Below, in pieces: positions 39,542 to 49,438 of a stretch of 64,000 nt of DNA. How positions within the stretch are numbered: the first letter of the stretch is position 1; the number at the start of each line of letters is the position of its first letter. Below the pieces are notes generated by a model. The model searched no databases and had not been told where the DNA came from. It saw only the letters and a list, made by a program, of their open reading frames with translations. The DNA is from Vibrio alfacsensis (GTDB lineage: Bacteria > Pseudomonadota > Gammaproteobacteria > Enterobacterales > Vibrionaceae): positions 1,674,001-1,738,000 of the forward strand of contig NZ_CP032093.1 in NCBI RefSeq assembly GCF_003544875.1, given 5' to 3'. A program made the translations under genes and the position numbers.

Positions 39542-39586
39542 AATTACTAGAAATTGATTTGCTAAGAACGAAATTGCTAGAAACGA
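39542..39586. repeat. 15-bp degenerate tandem repeat, three copies
   Basis: AATTACTAGAAATTG (39542-39556), ATTTGCTAAGAACGA (39557-39571) and AATTGCTAGAAACGA (39572-39586), between the symporter stop and its terminator. Confidence 0.6.
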
Positions 39587-39615
39587 ATAGCCCGCTGATG
39601 ATTCAGCGGGCTATT
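39586..39615. terminator. intrinsic terminator after the symporter gene
   Basis: AATAGCCCGCTGA (39586-39598) and TCAGCGGGCTATT (39603-39615), a perfect 13-bp stem with a 4-nt loop. Confidence 0.85.
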
Positions 39616-39696
39616 TACGTTATCGGTGAAAGTTTGTTGTTTAAACGCCCCAAATAACCTCAACTCCAGATAACCGAAGCCGTTTCGCACGATATA

Positions 39697-40329
39697 TTAT
39701 GGTTTTTCAATCAGCAATTTAACGCCAAGCGCGACAAGTACCGCACCAGTGGCACCCTCCATCCACTTCATAAAGCGCGCATTCTTTAGTAGGTTCTTCG
39801 CCGAGTTTAGCGCTCCAGCTAAGCTGCACTGCCATAGCATCGCAATAATAAAATGAATACCCGCCATCAACATCGACTGCGCGAGCGGAGAACTCTCTGG
39901 ATTCACAAACTGTGGTAAAAACGCGAGATAGAAGACTGCCGTTTTCGGGTTCAAGACATTAGAAAGAAAACCCTCTCGGAAAGAACGCTTGCCACTGTAT
40001 GCTTGATGAGCCTGTTCGGACACAGAAATCGTTCCATTGTTTTTTGTCAGCGCTCTCAGGCTGCTCAACCCAAGCCAAATAAGATACGCTGCCCCCACAC
40101 TTTTCACTATTTGGAAAAGCTCTGCTGATTGCGCCAATATTGCAGAAATACCGACCGCAGAAAAAAATGCGTGCACAAATAAGCCAAAACAAATGCCCAG
40201 ACTTGTCACGCACCCGTCCTTAAGCCCTGCCCGACTCGTATTTCTGATGACTAAAGCAGTATCAAGGCCAGGCGTAAGTGTCAGTATCGTAATCGCGATA
40301 AGAAAGGCTTCAAAGTTCAAAATGTCCAT
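39697..40329 (-). CDS. LysE/RhtB-family amino-acid exporter
   Basis: 210 residues from ATG 40329 (a TTG at 40350 would add seven). Six helices; the family motif is ITILTLTPGLDTALVIRNTS near the N-terminus (TPGP-like), with GAAYLIWLGLSSLRAL and NVLNPKTAVFYLAFLPQFVN in the middle. It exports an amino acid or homoserine-like compound across the inner membrane. Monocistronic. A second member lies at 43462-44091. Confidence 0.88.
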   Translation of the reverse strand: MDILNFEAFLIAITILTLTPGLDTALVIRNTSRAGLKDGCVTSLGICFGLFVHAFFSAVGISAILAQSAELFQIVKSVGAAYLIWLGLSSLRALTKNNGTISVSEQAHQAYSGKRSFREGFLSNVLNPKTAVFYLAFLPQFVNPESSPLAQSMLMAGIHFIIAMLWQCSLAGALNSAKNLLKNARFMKWMEGATGAVLVALGVKLLIEKP

Positions 40330-40588
40330 ATTCTTAAATAACTCAATCAATTTTCCCGATCAATACCGTCAAACCGATGGTTTCGCAAGCAACTTTTGCG
40401 GTGTGCTATACAAGTCACTGAATTTGTGAACAATGGAACTACACAAGTTGTTAAAAATAGTAAATTAATGCACTTCTAAAGGCATAGTTGTGTACACATT
40501 CATTGTATGCTGCCTAATGAAGTAGAACTTAACGTTCAAGGACCCCACCAGGGGCGTTTAAGGAAAGAACATAATAAAGAGTAGTCAC

Positions 40589-42064
40589 ATGAGCGCATTT
40601 CAAAAACTTATCGCACATTCAAAAAAAGTCTCCCATTTTGATCACCTTGCATCTATTGTTGGCTGGGACCAAGCTGCAGTAATGCCAGCAGGCGGCGCAG
40701 AAGCACGCTCTAATGCCATCGCAGAACTGGACGTTCACATTCATTCATTGATGACGCAACCACACCTAGGCGATCTCTTTGCTCAAGCAGAGGAAGAGCC
40801 GCTATCCATCAATGAAAAAGCCGAACTGCGCGAAATGAAGCGCGACTGGCAACAATCCAACTTACTTCCAGAAGCCCTTGTCCAAGCCCAATCACTGGCT
40901 GGTTCAAAGTGTGAACATGCTTGGCGTACACAGCGTGGTGACAATGACTGGACTGGTTTCGAGAAGAATTGGGCAGAAGTCGTGAAACTGTCTATCGAAG
41001 AAGCTCAAATTCGTGCAGAGGCTAATGGGACCACCCCTTACGATGCCATGCTCGATATTTACGAGCCAGGAACAACATCTGCATCACTCGATACTTTGTT
41101 TGCCGACGTAAAAACGTGGCTTCCGAGTATGATCGATGAAGCCATTGAAAAACAAAGATCGAGCAATATTCTTTTGCCTAACAGCCATTACCCAACAGAG
41201 AAACAGAAAGCGCTAGGGTTAGAAGTCATGCAGTTACTGCAGTTCGATTTTGACCACGGCCGTCTAGATGAAAGTGTTCATCCATTCTGTGGTGGCGTAC
41301 CTACCGACGTTCGAATTACGACTCGATACGATGAAAACGAGTTTGTTCAATCATTGATGGGGATCGTGCACGAAACTGGGCATGCACGCTATGAGCAAGG
41401 CCTGCCTAAATCGCTTGCAGATACACCAGCCGGCCAAGCTCGTTCAATGGGCATCCATGAATCCCAATCTCTATTCTTTGAAATGCAGATGGGACGTAGC
41501 CAAGCATTTATTGAACATTTGGCACGATTAGCAACAAATCATTTTGATGGGCCTGAGTTTGCGAAAGCCAACCTAGCCAAAATCTATACCAAGGTTGAGA
41601 AAGGCTATATTCGTGTTGATGCCGACGAACTCACCTACCCTGCCCATGTCATTTTACGCTACGAAATTGAGCGCGATTTAATGAATGGCGTTATCCAACA
41701 TACAGACGTGCCAGAGCTTTGGAATGAAAAAATGAAAACCTATCTTGGTTTATCCACTGAAGGCAATTATAAAAATGGCTGCATGCAAGATATACACTGG
41801 ACAGACGGAAGCTTTGGATATTTCCCTAGCTATACACTAGGTGCGATGTATGCGGCACAATTTATGGCTGCAATGAAGAAAACTGTTGATGTAGATGCTG
41901 CTATTTTTAGCGGCGACCTCACGCCTATCTTTACTTGGTTAGGCGACAACATTTGGAGCAAAGGCAGTTTATTGTCCACTGACGATCTCGTCAGTCAAGC
42001 CACTGGTGATGTCTTAAATGCGGAGCACTTCAAAACCCATTTAGAGAATCGTTACCTGCGCTAG
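40589..42064 (+). CDS. carboxypeptidase Taq (M32) family metallocarboxypeptidase
   Basis: 491 residues, the usual M32 length. The zinc motif is HETGH in GIVHETGHARYEQGLP with the downstream Glu in SMGIHESQSLFFEMQMG. The C-terminal half has TYPAHVILRYEIERDLMNGV and DIHWTDGSFGYFPSYTLG, both family hallmarks. It is a cytoplasmic, broad-specificity carboxypeptidase releasing C-terminal residues other than proline. Single gene with a convergent terminator at 42086. Confidence 0.94.
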   Translation: MSAFQKLIAHSKKVSHFDHLASIVGWDQAAVMPAGGAEARSNAIAELDVHIHSLMTQPHLGDLFAQAEEEPLSINEKAELREMKRDWQQSNLLPEALVQAQSLAGSKCEHAWRTQRGDNDWTGFEKNWAEVVKLSIEEAQIRAEANGTTPYDAMLDIYEPGTTSASLDTLFADVKTWLPSMIDEAIEKQRSSNILLPNSHYPTEKQKALGLEVMQLLQFDFDHGRLDESVHPFCGGVPTDVRITTRYDENEFVQSLMGIVHETGHARYEQGLPKSLADTPAGQARSMGIHESQSLFFEMQMGRSQAFIEHLARLATNHFDGPEFAKANLAKIYTKVEKGYIRVDADELTYPAHVILRYEIERDLMNGVIQHTDVPELWNEKMKTYLGLSTEGNYKNGCMQDIHWTDGSFGYFPSYTLGAMYAAQFMAAMKKTVDVDAAIFSGDLTPIFTWLGDNIWSKGSLLSTDDLVSQATGDVLNAEHFKTHLENRYLR

Positions 42065-42085
42065 GATGATTTACTCGAATAGACA

Positions 42086-42110
42086 AAGCCCAGAATCAAG
42101 TTCTGGGCTT
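42086..42110. terminator. bidirectional terminator
   Basis: AAGCCCAGAA (42086-42095) and TTCTGGGCTT (42101-42110), perfect 10-bp stem with a 5-nt loop between convergent genes. Confidence 0.85.
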
Positions 42111-42126
42111 ATCTTTGCTGATACAG

Positions 42127-43074
42127 TTAGATTGCAGGTGCCAGTCTTGGTTTATACAAACAGCACTCACCCTCTGGTCGAGTTTTAAATCGTCGGTGTA
42201 ACCACATATATTGACTTGGACAAGCCATAATCGATTTCTCAACAATCTTGTTCACAAACACGGCGGCTTGCTCGGGATCATTTTTCGGGAAACCATCAAC
42301 TGGTGCACTCAAGGTTAATGTGTAGTGCCCATCTTCACCACGAACCATGGTAAAAGGTACAATCGCACAATCAGTCGCATCCACCAACAGGCTGGTTCCC
42401 GTTGTGGTACAAGCGCGTTCGACCGCAAATAAAGGGGCGAATGTTGAACGACGAACACCATAATCATGATCAGGCGCATACCATACTCGTTGACCCGTAT
42501 TGAGTGCTTCTAGCATGCCTTTTACATTCTTTCTGTCGATCAATGTACGATTTGAACGAGAACGGCCTTTGTACTGGAAGTAGTCAAAGCAAGGGTTATT
42601 ATTAGGGCGGTATACACCCATCCCCGACTTTTTAATGCCAAATGCTCGAGCACCGAGCTCTAAGTTCATTGAATGGACAGCAAGCATCAGCGCGCCTTTG
42701 CCCTGCGCTTCCAACGCTTCAAGATGCTCCATTCCTACAATGGTAACATGCTTATTTACGCGCTTATCAGACCAAAACCACGCCATAGCCGTTTCGAACA
42801 GCGCGATCCCTGTATTATCAATGTTGTCTTTTAAGATTGCCGCTCGTTCATGCTCAGCCATTTTTGGGAAGCAAAGTTCTAAATTTCGTTTAATCGTAAC
42901 TTGTCGTTTTTTCATCAATCGCATCGCTAAACGCCCAATGCCTCGCCCCAACAAAAGTTGAAGTTTAAAAGGAAGTAAGCTCAGCGAATACATAATGCTA
43001 ATAATGATTAGTGTTCCCCAATAACGAGGAGTGAGAAAAGCGGCCTTAAATTTTGGTGCCTGGTATTTGTTCAT
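42127..43074 (-). CDS. lipid A lauroyl/myristoyl acyltransferase family (LpxL/LpxM-like)
   Basis: 315 residues from ATG 43074, where the product begins MNKYQAPKFKAAFLTPRYWG as in other LpxL-type enzymes; the 64-residue upstream extension is rejected. One N-terminal membrane helix. The acyltransferase motif H(x4)D/E is ALMLAVHSMNLELGARAFG, followed by RSRSNRTLIDRKNVKGML and YAPDHDYGVRRSTFAPLFAV. It adds a secondary acyl chain to Kdo-lipid IVA at the inner membrane. A 14-bp palindrome stands just ahead of the start. Whether it is LpxL or LpxM cannot be decided here. Confidence 0.88.
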   Translation of the reverse strand: MNKYQAPKFKAAFLTPRYWGTLIIISIMYSLSLLPFKLQLLLGRGIGRLAMRLMKKRQVTIKRNLELCFPKMAEHERAAILKDNIDNTGIALFETAMAWFWSDKRVNKHVTIVGMEHLEALEAQGKGALMLAVHSMNLELGARAFGIKKSGMGVYRPNNNPCFDYFQYKGRSRSNRTLIDRKNVKGMLEALNTGQRVWYAPDHDYGVRRSTFAPLFAVERACTTTGTSLLVDATDCAIVPFTMVRGEDGHYTLTLSAPVDGFPKNDPEQAAVFVNKIVEKSIMACPSQYMWLHRRFKTRPEGECCLYKPRLAPAI

Positions 43075-43086
43075 GAAAGTGTCATC

Positions 43087-43100
43087 AGACGAGCTCGTCT
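43087..43100. promoter_or_regulatory. 14-bp palindrome upstream of the acyltransferase gene
   Basis: AGACGAGCTCGTCT is perfectly self-complementary and lies 13 bp upstream of the ATG at 43074, overlapping the expected ribosome-binding region. It may be an operator or an mRNA hairpin controlling translation. Confidence 0.45.
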
Positions 43101-43461
43101 TATAGGTCCTTAAAAACAACGATAAATAGAAAGACCTTTTACCATTGAGCGTGCTTATTTTTATAAAGCGCGCGAATTCTATGGGCTGAATGCACTGTAA
43201 ACAACAAATATTTGCTAATATTGCGTCAGACATCGTCATTTCTAAAACAGAATTTACGGTGTTCATAACAATTTACGTTATTCATAACCAAGGAAAAAGC
43301 AAAGCCGGAAAACCAGTGACAACGACCACTTTCCCTACAAGCTTTTAAACTGAACAATCCGTCATCATATTCCATTCTAACCGTTTGTTTTTCTTCTTTC
43401 CCCAGTGTACAGTCTCGCCAGCTTGCCCTTTATGTAACCCTTTACTTTAGTCGGAATAACC

Positions 43462-44091
43462 ATGACTCTCGACACCTTGATTGCTTTCGGCGGGATCGTC
43501 TTTTTTCTTGCCGTGATTCCAGGACCAAACGCACTGCTTATTTTATTTACGGCACTCACCCAAAGCCGTCGTTTTGCTATCGCAAATATATTTGGTGTTG
43601 GACTGGGCTTTCTGATTCATGCTTTTGTTTCTGCAAAAGGCCTGAGCTTGTTGCTCTCCCAGTCAGCATTCGCGTTTAATGCATTGAAATGGATGGGGGT
43701 AGCGTATTTAGTATGGCTTGGTATCAACAATCTAAAAAGTGGATTTAAACTGGCCGATCAAAAACTAAAGTTAGATCGTAAAATTGAAAAACAGACGTTC
43801 AAACAGGCATTTATTAAAGGGCTCTTAACCAACCTACTCAATCCGAAAATCGTGCTCTTCTATCTTTCGATTTTCCCTCAGTTCGTTCAACCACAACACA
43901 TTCTAGAACAAAGCATGATGCTTGGTGCTCTTCAAGCCACGATTGTCGCACTATGGTTCTTGTTTGTTATTTTCTTTGCCCACAAAGTCAAAGCGACACT
44001 AACGTCTTCGAAAACCAGTAAATGGCTCAACTATGTGAGTGGCGGATTATTTATCTTCTTTGGCATCGGTTTAGCGAACACTCACCTATAA
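43462..44091 (+). CDS. LysE/RhtB-family amino-acid exporter
   Basis: 209 residues, six helices. The motif FLAVIPGPNALLILFTALTQ near the N-terminus (PGPN) and LLTNLLNPKIVLFYLSIFPQ are typical. It is a paralogue of the gene at 39697 but carries the standard PGPN motif. Cargo unknown. Followed by 331 bp of spacer before the APC permease. Confidence 0.88.
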   Translation: MTLDTLIAFGGIVFFLAVIPGPNALLILFTALTQSRRFAIANIFGVGLGFLIHAFVSAKGLSLLLSQSAFAFNALKWMGVAYLVWLGINNLKSGFKLADQKLKLDRKIEKQTFKQAFIKGLLTNLLNPKIVLFYLSIFPQFVQPQHILEQSMMLGALQATIVALWFLFVIFFAHKVKATLTSSKTSKWLNYVSGGLFIFFGIGLANTHL

Positions 44092-44422
44092 TGGTTCTCA
44101 GAACAAGCCATTCAATATTTGACTGGTTTATTCTCGCCATATCACTCTGGTGTGCTAAAAATATTCCAATGATCACGTGAATGCTTTCGCACGAACACAT
44201 CAATTCATATCGACACTTTGCGACAAACTGCCGTTCAACAAGCCAAGCAAACGTTTAAATTGATGACAAATAAAACGCTGAGATTTCAACTCATTTTTGA
44301 GTAAATACATACCATTTTTGGCTATATACCCATCGACGCCTACCGCCCTACAATACGGCGGTCTTACTTGTAGCACGCGGGTTCATCTAACTGACCCGCC
44401 GCTCAATCAATAAAGGTATCGA
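44092..44422 (+). promoter_or_regulatory. spacer with a structured leader of the APC permease gene
   Basis: No gene is seen. Two GC-rich hairpins stand close to the permease start: ACCGCC/GGCGGT (44342-44347 with 44357-44362) and GCGGGT/ACCCGC (44377-44382 with 44394-44399), the second ending 23 bases before the ATG. A weaker CTC/GAG hairpin with a T-tract near 44280-44296 may end the LysE transcript. The structured leader suggests RNA-level control but matches no class I recognise. Confidence 0.4.
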
Positions 44423-45850
44423 ATGAGCAGTATCGCCAAATCCGCCGTCAAACTCAGTGTCTTTTCTGTCATCATGATCACGGTTACTTCCGTAGACAGT
44501 ATAAGGAACATTCCGGGTGCCGCCTTATTTGGTAGTCACGCTATCTCTTTCTTCTTACTTGCTGGATTGTGTTTCTTCGTCCCTACAGCACTGGTTTGTG
44601 CTGAGTTAAGTACGACCTATCCGCACCAAGGCGGGGTTTATCTATGGGGAAAAGAAACCATTGGCCCTAACTTTGGCTTCGCGACCGTCTGGTATCAATA
44701 TGCGGAAAACATCGTTTACTATCCTCCACTGATCTCTTTTATCGTTGCAACAGGCGCTTATCCGTTCTTTCCAGAGCTCGCCCAAAATAACATCTTCATG
44801 CTAATCATGATCAACGTGATCTTCTGGGCGCTAACATTGGTCAATATCTTTGGGTTACGCTTGTCGTCACTGATTACCAATGTATTTGGTACGCTAGGAC
44901 TTATCTTTCCAATTCTATTGATCATCGCACTGGGTGGATATTGGGCCTATACCAACCCAAGTGAGTCCCACATTTCACTCAGTCACGTGTCAGACTGGCT
45001 ACCTGACTTCTCTCAAGATGGTATTGGCGCTGGTTTCACGGCTGTTGTGCTATCACTGACTGGGCTTGAAATTACGACTTCATACGCAAGTGAAGTCGAT
45101 AACCCTCAAAAAACTTACCCAAAAGCGCTGATTGTATCGACCGTGTTGATTCTGGTTTCATTGACGGCATGTTCGCTTTCCATCTCTTCCGTAGTATCAA
45201 GTGAACACTCTAGTCTGAGTGAGGGCGTCATTCTGGCATTCAAAGCATTCTTCGACGATTTGAACATGTCATTCATGCTACCTGTTATTGCGCTTGCGAT
45301 TGTGTTTGGTAGCTTAGCAAGCTTAAATAACTGGATCATTGCACCAACAAAAAGTCTTCATGTGGCAGCAAAAGATCACTTTATGCCAATGACGCTATCA
45401 AAAGAAAACGAAAACCAAGCACCTGTGCCACTTTTGTTGCTTCAAGGCGCAATTGTCAGTGTGCTTTCTTTGGTGTTTATCTTAGTGCCTAACGTAAACC
45501 AAGGCATGTGGCTGCTCAATATTTTGATGACTCAACTCTACATGGTGATGTACATCTGCATCTTTGTGAGCTTCTTGGTTTCTCGTCGTAAACACGCAAA
45601 GATTGAACGCCCTTTCCGCGTTCCTGGTGGGAAGTTCGGAATGATACTCGTAGCGACACTGGGCTTGATCAGTTGTGTAGTGACTATCTTTGTTTCGTTT
45701 GATGTACCTGCTGGTATCAGTGCCGAAACCGGAGCTTATGCGCTTATCCTTGGCTTTATCGCTTTTAGCTTGCCAGCGATTGCCGCGGTTATCTATCGTA
45801 ACCGTAAGCTTCAGCAGCAAAGCCAACTCATTGAAGTTATGGCAAACTAG
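44423..45850 (+). CDS. APC-family amino-acid permease
   Basis: 475 residues, about 12 helices. ISFFLLAGLCFFVPTALVCA followed by ELSTTYPHQGGVYLWGKETI contains the APC helix-3 consensus (ELSTxYPxxGGxYxW). The branch resembles the glutamate:GABA antiporter/YjeM group, which moves acidic amino acids or amines. Start ATG 44423 has AAAGG upstream. It ends before a strong terminator at 45951. Substrate not determinable. Confidence 0.87.
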   Translation: MSSIAKSAVKLSVFSVIMITVTSVDSIRNIPGAALFGSHAISFFLLAGLCFFVPTALVCAELSTTYPHQGGVYLWGKETIGPNFGFATVWYQYAENIVYYPPLISFIVATGAYPFFPELAQNNIFMLIMINVIFWALTLVNIFGLRLSSLITNVFGTLGLIFPILLIIALGGYWAYTNPSESHISLSHVSDWLPDFSQDGIGAGFTAVVLSLTGLEITTSYASEVDNPQKTYPKALIVSTVLILVSLTACSLSISSVVSSEHSSLSEGVILAFKAFFDDLNMSFMLPVIALAIVFGSLASLNNWIIAPTKSLHVAAKDHFMPMTLSKENENQAPVPLLLLQGAIVSVLSLVFILVPNVNQGMWLLNILMTQLYMVMYICIFVSFLVSRRKHAKIERPFRVPGGKFGMILVATLGLISCVVTIFVSFDVPAGISAETGAYALILGFIAFSLPAIAAVIYRNRKLQQQSQLIEVMAN

Positions 45851-45950
45851 CGTAAGCAAAGACGAACTAACAGAATATAAGCGATCTATCGGAAACAAAA
45901 GCGAAGTAGTTGCAATAAATGCATATTGGTCGTGTCTATTCGGTAGAAAC

Positions 45951-45979
45951 AAAAACGCAGCATTCATCGCTGCGTTTTT
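45951..45979. terminator. intrinsic terminator
   Basis: AAAAACGCAGC (45951-45961) and GCTGCGTTTTT (45969-45979), 11-bp perfect stem, usable on both strands between convergent genes. Confidence 0.9.
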
Positions 45980-46009
45980 CATACCTGTTTTACTGATTTA
46001 TCTGCACGC

Positions 46010-46357
46010 TTAACTCACCGTCATATGGTGTTTTTGTGCGATAGCAAAGTAAATATGCATATCAATGGGCTCTGGCGTATTTAGCAACATCTTGCCAACT
46101 TCTCGCTGAAAATGGCCATAATTACCTAGCTCATCGGTCAAACCAAGCTGTTCATAGTTTTCTAAGTTTGAGAACATCCCATAAGCGTATTTGTAGCGCA
46201 TTAAGTCATTCTCTTTTTTGTAATTGAGCGCTGCTAGCACTTGGTCGATCTCTACTGGCAAATAGTAATGCTTATCCCCGAACGACCGCAATAATACCTT
46301 AGGTACTTCTTGCGCAATGCTCTGAATGACTTCTTTTTTCTTAAACATTCCAAACAT
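46010..46357 (-). CDS. small conserved protein of unknown function
   Basis: 115 residues from ATG 46357, which has GGAGGG upstream; the longer reading from 46408 lacks support. Begins MFGMFKKKEVIQSIAQEVPK and ends with a short helical domain (TPEPIDMHIYFAIAQKHHMT). Soluble, no catalytic motif. I know similar Vibrio proteins only as a domain of unknown function. Monocistronic. Confidence 0.65.
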   Translation of the reverse strand: MFGMFKKKEVIQSIAQEVPKVLLRSFGDKHYYLPVEIDQVLAALNYKKENDLMRYKYAYGMFSNLENYEQLGLTDELGNYGHFQREVGKMLLNTPEPIDMHIYFAIAQKHHMTVS

Positions 46358-46762
46358 ACAACCCTCCAGTAACACGATGAAACGAGTGACTTGCACCATG
46401 AGCTCCAAAATCGGCGCATAGATTTATACTAGCTCGATCCCAATCCACTCATCAAACTATACTGATCACGTTGCATTCTTGTGTAGCCAGAAGTTTAAGT
46501 GCGGTCACACATATCTGAGCAAAGTATGCATCACATAGAGCGAGTAAAAACTATCCTGTACCTAGCCTCATTAATGACACCAATGGATAAAGGCAAGCCT
46601 TAGGTTGGAAACGGCTTTACTGAACGTATATGTTCACCATGCCTTTTTGCACATAACTTAAAACTCTCGATGTCATTCACAACACTCTTGTATCGACATC
46701 CGAAACAAATTACGTTAAGTTTAGATGTATAGACGTCTAAATTACAGCTTATGGAGAGAGCC
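46358..46762 (+). other. spacer upstream of metA
   Basis: 405 bp without a gene. It holds the MetJ operator (listed separately), an inverted TGAAC/GTTCA pair (46621-46636), and AAAGGCA (46590-46596) complementary to TGCCTTT (46641-46647) followed by a T-tract. The last two could form a terminator-like structure of a short leader RNA, but I cannot assign one. Confidence 0.35.
46721..46740. promoter_or_regulatory. MetJ operator (tandem met boxes) upstream of metA
   Basis: TTAGATGTATAGACGTCTAA holds two adjacent met boxes, AGATGTAT (46723-46730) and AGACGTCT (46731-46738, a perfect consensus). MetJ-SAM would repress metA from here. It lies 24 bp before the GTG start. Confidence 0.85.
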
Positions 46763-47707
46763 GTGCCAATTAGAATTCCAGATCAGTTACCCGCGACCGA
46801 TGTACTTAGAACCGAAAACATTTTCGTGATGAGCGAAAGTCGAGCGGCTAGTCAGGAAATCCGCCCTTTACGTGTGCTTATCCTCAATTTAATGCCCAAA
46901 AAGATTGAAACTGAAACACAGTTCCTTCGCTTACTTTCTAACAGCCCGCTGCAAGTCAACGTGGAATTGCTTCGAATTGATGATCGCCCAAGCAAAAACA
47001 CGCCTACGGAACATTTAGATACGTTCTACCGACAATTTGAAATGATCAAAGCAAAAAACTTTGATGGCATGATCATAACAGGTGCGCCACTTGGGTTAGT
47101 TCAGTTTGAAGACGTCATCTATTGGGACCACTTGAAAACCATTATGGAATGGGCAAAAGATCACGTTACCTCTACACTTTACGTGTGTTGGGCGGCACAG
47201 GCTGGGCTAAAACTGTTGTATGACTTACCAAAGAAAACACGCAAAGAGAAACTGTCCGGCGTGTATCATCATAATATTCATCACCCGTACCATCCTGTAT
47301 TGAGAGGGTTCGATGACACTTTCTTAGCGCCCCACTCTCGATATGCCGACTTTTCGCCTGAGTTTTTAGAAGCGCATACTGATTTAGATATTCTTGCAAC
47401 TTCTGATGTCGCCGGTGTTTATCTTGCCTCAACCAAGGATAAACGAAACGTCTTTGTAACAGGTCATCCCGAGTACGATTCTCATACGCTACACAACGAA
47501 TACATTCGAGATCTCGGTGAGGGGATGGAGCCTGCTATTCCTGTTAATTATTACCCAAATAACAACCCAGATAATCCACCATTCGCCAGCTGGCGTAGCC
47601 ATGGGCATCTATTATTCTCAAACTGGCTAAATTATTGTGTTTATCAGCAAACGCCATACGATTTGGATCACTTTAGTGAAGCGGCATTCACAAAGATGAC
47701 TAAATGA
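46763..47707 (+). CDS. metA: homoserine O-succinyltransferase
   Basis: 314 residues from GTG 46763 (GGAGAG upstream), so the product begins with the family's standard [10 protein letters not shown]; the ATG at 46751 is probably not used. Catalytic Cys142 ([10 protein letters not shown]) and His235 followed by Glu237 (VTGHPEYD) are in the expected positions. It acylates homoserine with succinyl-CoA, the first committed step of methionine synthesis. The MetJ boxes upstream indicate methionine/SAM repression. An acetyl-CoA-using variant is the alternative and cannot be excluded by eye. Confidence 0.95.
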   Translation: MPIRIPDQLPATDVLRTENIFVMSESRAASQEIRPLRVLILNLMPKKIETETQFLRLLSNSPLQVNVELLRIDDRPSKNTPTEHLDTFYRQFEMIKAKNFDGMIITGAPLGLVQFEDVIYWDHLKTIMEWAKDHVTSTLYVCWAAQAGLKLLYDLPKKTRKEKLSGVYHHNIHHPYHPVLRGFDDTFLAPHSRYADFSPEFLEAHTDLDILATSDVAGVYLASTKDKRNVFVTGHPEYDSHTLHNEYIRDLGEGMEPAIPVNYYPNNNPDNPPFASWRSHGHLLFSNWLNYCVYQQTPYDLDHFSEAAFTKMTK

Positions 47708-47776
47708 TTAGAAAAGATGAATACGTGTTTCTTTAATCGCTCATTTCTAAATACTGGACTTTTTGATAGATAGTTT

Positions 47777-47796
47777 AAGCCGTCATTTGACGGCTT
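47777..47796 (+). terminator. intrinsic terminator after metA
   Basis: AAGCCGTCA (47777-47785) and TGACGGCTT (47788-47796) with five T residues at the end. Confidence 0.85.
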
Positions 47797-47919
47797 TTTC
47801 ATGCCCCTTGCCAACCTGCTCGCATAGTCATTCCCTACTCGTGAGTTTCAACGCATGAAACCATATCCTATCTACTGATGAAGTTTATTGACGAATAAAG
47901 ATAGATGTAAGGACAAAAA

Positions 47920-48642
47920 ATGACGTTCACTCAAGTTAAGGCATGCGTAATAACCAGTCTATTTAGCCTTTTGGGGTGCGTTACCGTTCAAGAAGATCAA
48001 GTTCATCAGCACACCGATCCTATTGCCTTATCAGAGTCGCGCATTGCGCTTGGATTGAGTTATCTAAAAAATGGCAGCATGATCCAAGCTCACAATAATC
48101 TTCAACAAGCATTACGTTATGCTCCGCACTATTATCGCGCTCAGTTATCAATGGCACATTATTACGAATCCGTCGGTGAAGACACCAAAGCTGAGCAGTT
48201 GTACCACCGCGCATTTGAGCAACATTCACAAAATGGTGATGTGCTTAATAACTATGGCACTTTTTTGTGTAAGAAAGGAAACTACGTTTTGGCGGATACG
48301 CTGTTCAAGCAAGCCATCGAACGACCAAACTACTACTTGATACCCGTCAGCTACGAAAATGCGGCGTTCTGTGCGTTAAAAGCAAACGATCAAGACAAAG
48401 CCATTGTCTATTTCTCTCGTGCTATCGCTCATGACCCACACCGCCCTAAATCGATTCTCCAGCTTGCGAAATTAGAAATAGACCGTGGAAATTATACGGA
48501 CGCAAGACTCAGACTGATTCGATTTAATCAAGCATATGGCCTTAGTAAGCCATCTCTTCAACTCATGATCCAATTAGAAAACAAAGCTGGTAATGATAAG
48601 TTAAAACATAAGTACCAACAAAAGTTGGACAATTTGAGTTAA
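47920..48642 (+). CDS. PilF/PilW-like TPR lipoprotein
   Basis: 240 residues. A lipoprotein signal (FSLLGC, Cys20) is followed by about five tetratricopeptide repeats (SRIALGLSYLKNGSMIQAHN, RAQLSMAHYYESVGEDTKAE, DVLNNYGTFLCKKGNYVLAD, ENAAFCALKANDQDKAIVYF). This is the architecture of the type IV pilus pilotin PilF/PilW, which helps assemble the secretin in the outer membrane. It stands alone, away from pilus genes, so it may be a second copy serving another secretin. Confidence 0.82.
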   Translation: MTFTQVKACVITSLFSLLGCVTVQEDQVHQHTDPIALSESRIALGLSYLKNGSMIQAHNNLQQALRYAPHYYRAQLSMAHYYESVGEDTKAEQLYHRAFEQHSQNGDVLNNYGTFLCKKGNYVLADTLFKQAIERPNYYLIPVSYENAAFCALKANDQDKAIVYFSRAIAHDPHRPKSILQLAKLEIDRGNYTDARLRLIRFNQAYGLSKPSLQLMIQLENKAGNDKLKHKYQQKLDNLS

Positions 48643-48670
48643 GAGGACCAACCAGAAAGGTCAACAGTCC

Positions 48671-49438
48671 CTAATCAAACAGCAAGTACGCTTTACCATC
48701 CAGGGTCACTTTTTTCACGCGAGTACGAAATACATCGCTCAATGCTTTTTCTGTGAGGACTTCATTCGCATTCCCTTGTGTATGCAGAACACCATTACTC
48801 AGCATTAGGACTTTGTCAGCATGTCTTAACGTTCGATTGAGATCGTGATTGGCAACCAAGACACAAACTCCTTGTGCGGCAACGGTATTAATCAACAGAT
48901 ACAACAACCCCTCTTGTGCTATATCCAGAGGCGCGGCAGGTTCATCCAAAATCAGTAATTGAGAATATGGGTTGATGGTTCGCCACACTTGCAAACACAC
49001 ACCAGCCAGTCGAACTCGCTGCCATTCTCCCCCAGATAAAGTTTGAATACTGCGATAGAGCTTGTCTTGAAGTTGGACAAGCTCAATGACCTTATTCACG
49101 GCTTCTTGGACTGTGGAATCTGCAATGTTGCACCAACTCGGTAATGACAGTGCAAGATATTGAAACACATCAACGTTAAATGCAGGCCTCGATTGCTGAC
49201 ATAAATAGCCACGGACGTGAGCTTGTTCCGACAGCGGCATCGCTAGAAGCGCTTTGTCATTAATAAGCACTTCCCCACTAACATTATCTCGCGATGTAAG
49301 CGTGCCGGAAATCGCTGCTAGCAATGTGCTTTTTCCTGAACCATTTGGCCCAACCACGTGCACAACTTCCCCGGCTTCACATTCAAAAGACAAGGGTAAT
49401 AATCGGTTTCCCACCGCGATGTGTTTAACGTGCATCAT
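48671..49438 (-). CDS. btuD: vitamin B12 ABC transporter ATP-binding protein
   Basis: 255 residues. Walker [10 protein letters not shown], signature [17 protein letters not shown] and Walker [16 protein letters not shown] are the forms seen in BtuD. It energises cobalamin import with BtuC. The start overlaps the btuC end by 14 bases, so the two are translationally coupled. No btuF lies next to it. The cobalamin-assembly operon 5 kb away fits a shared corrinoid theme. Confidence 0.9.
   Translation of the reverse strand: MMHVKHIAVGNRLLPLSFECEAGEVVHVVGPNGSGKSTLLAAISGTLTSRDNVSGEVLINDKALLAMPLSEQAHVRGYLCQQSRPAFNVDVFQYLALSLPSWCNIADSTVQEAVNKVIELVQLQDKLYRSIQTLSGGEWQRVRLAGVCLQVWRTINPYSQLLILDEPAAPLDIAQEGLLYLLINTVAAQGVCVLVANHDLNRTLRHADKVLMLSNGVLHTQGNANEVLTEKALSDVFRTRVKKVTLDGKAYLLFD

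Noticed and set aside
42127..43266. 64-residue N-terminal extension of the LpxL-like protein
   Set aside because: The extension is Cys-rich and unlike family members; the normal N-terminus begins at the ATG at 43074.
46590..46647. Small RNA gene upstream of metA
   Set aside because: A weak stem with a T-tract exists but there is no clear promoter or conserved structure, so it is only mentioned in the spacer entry.
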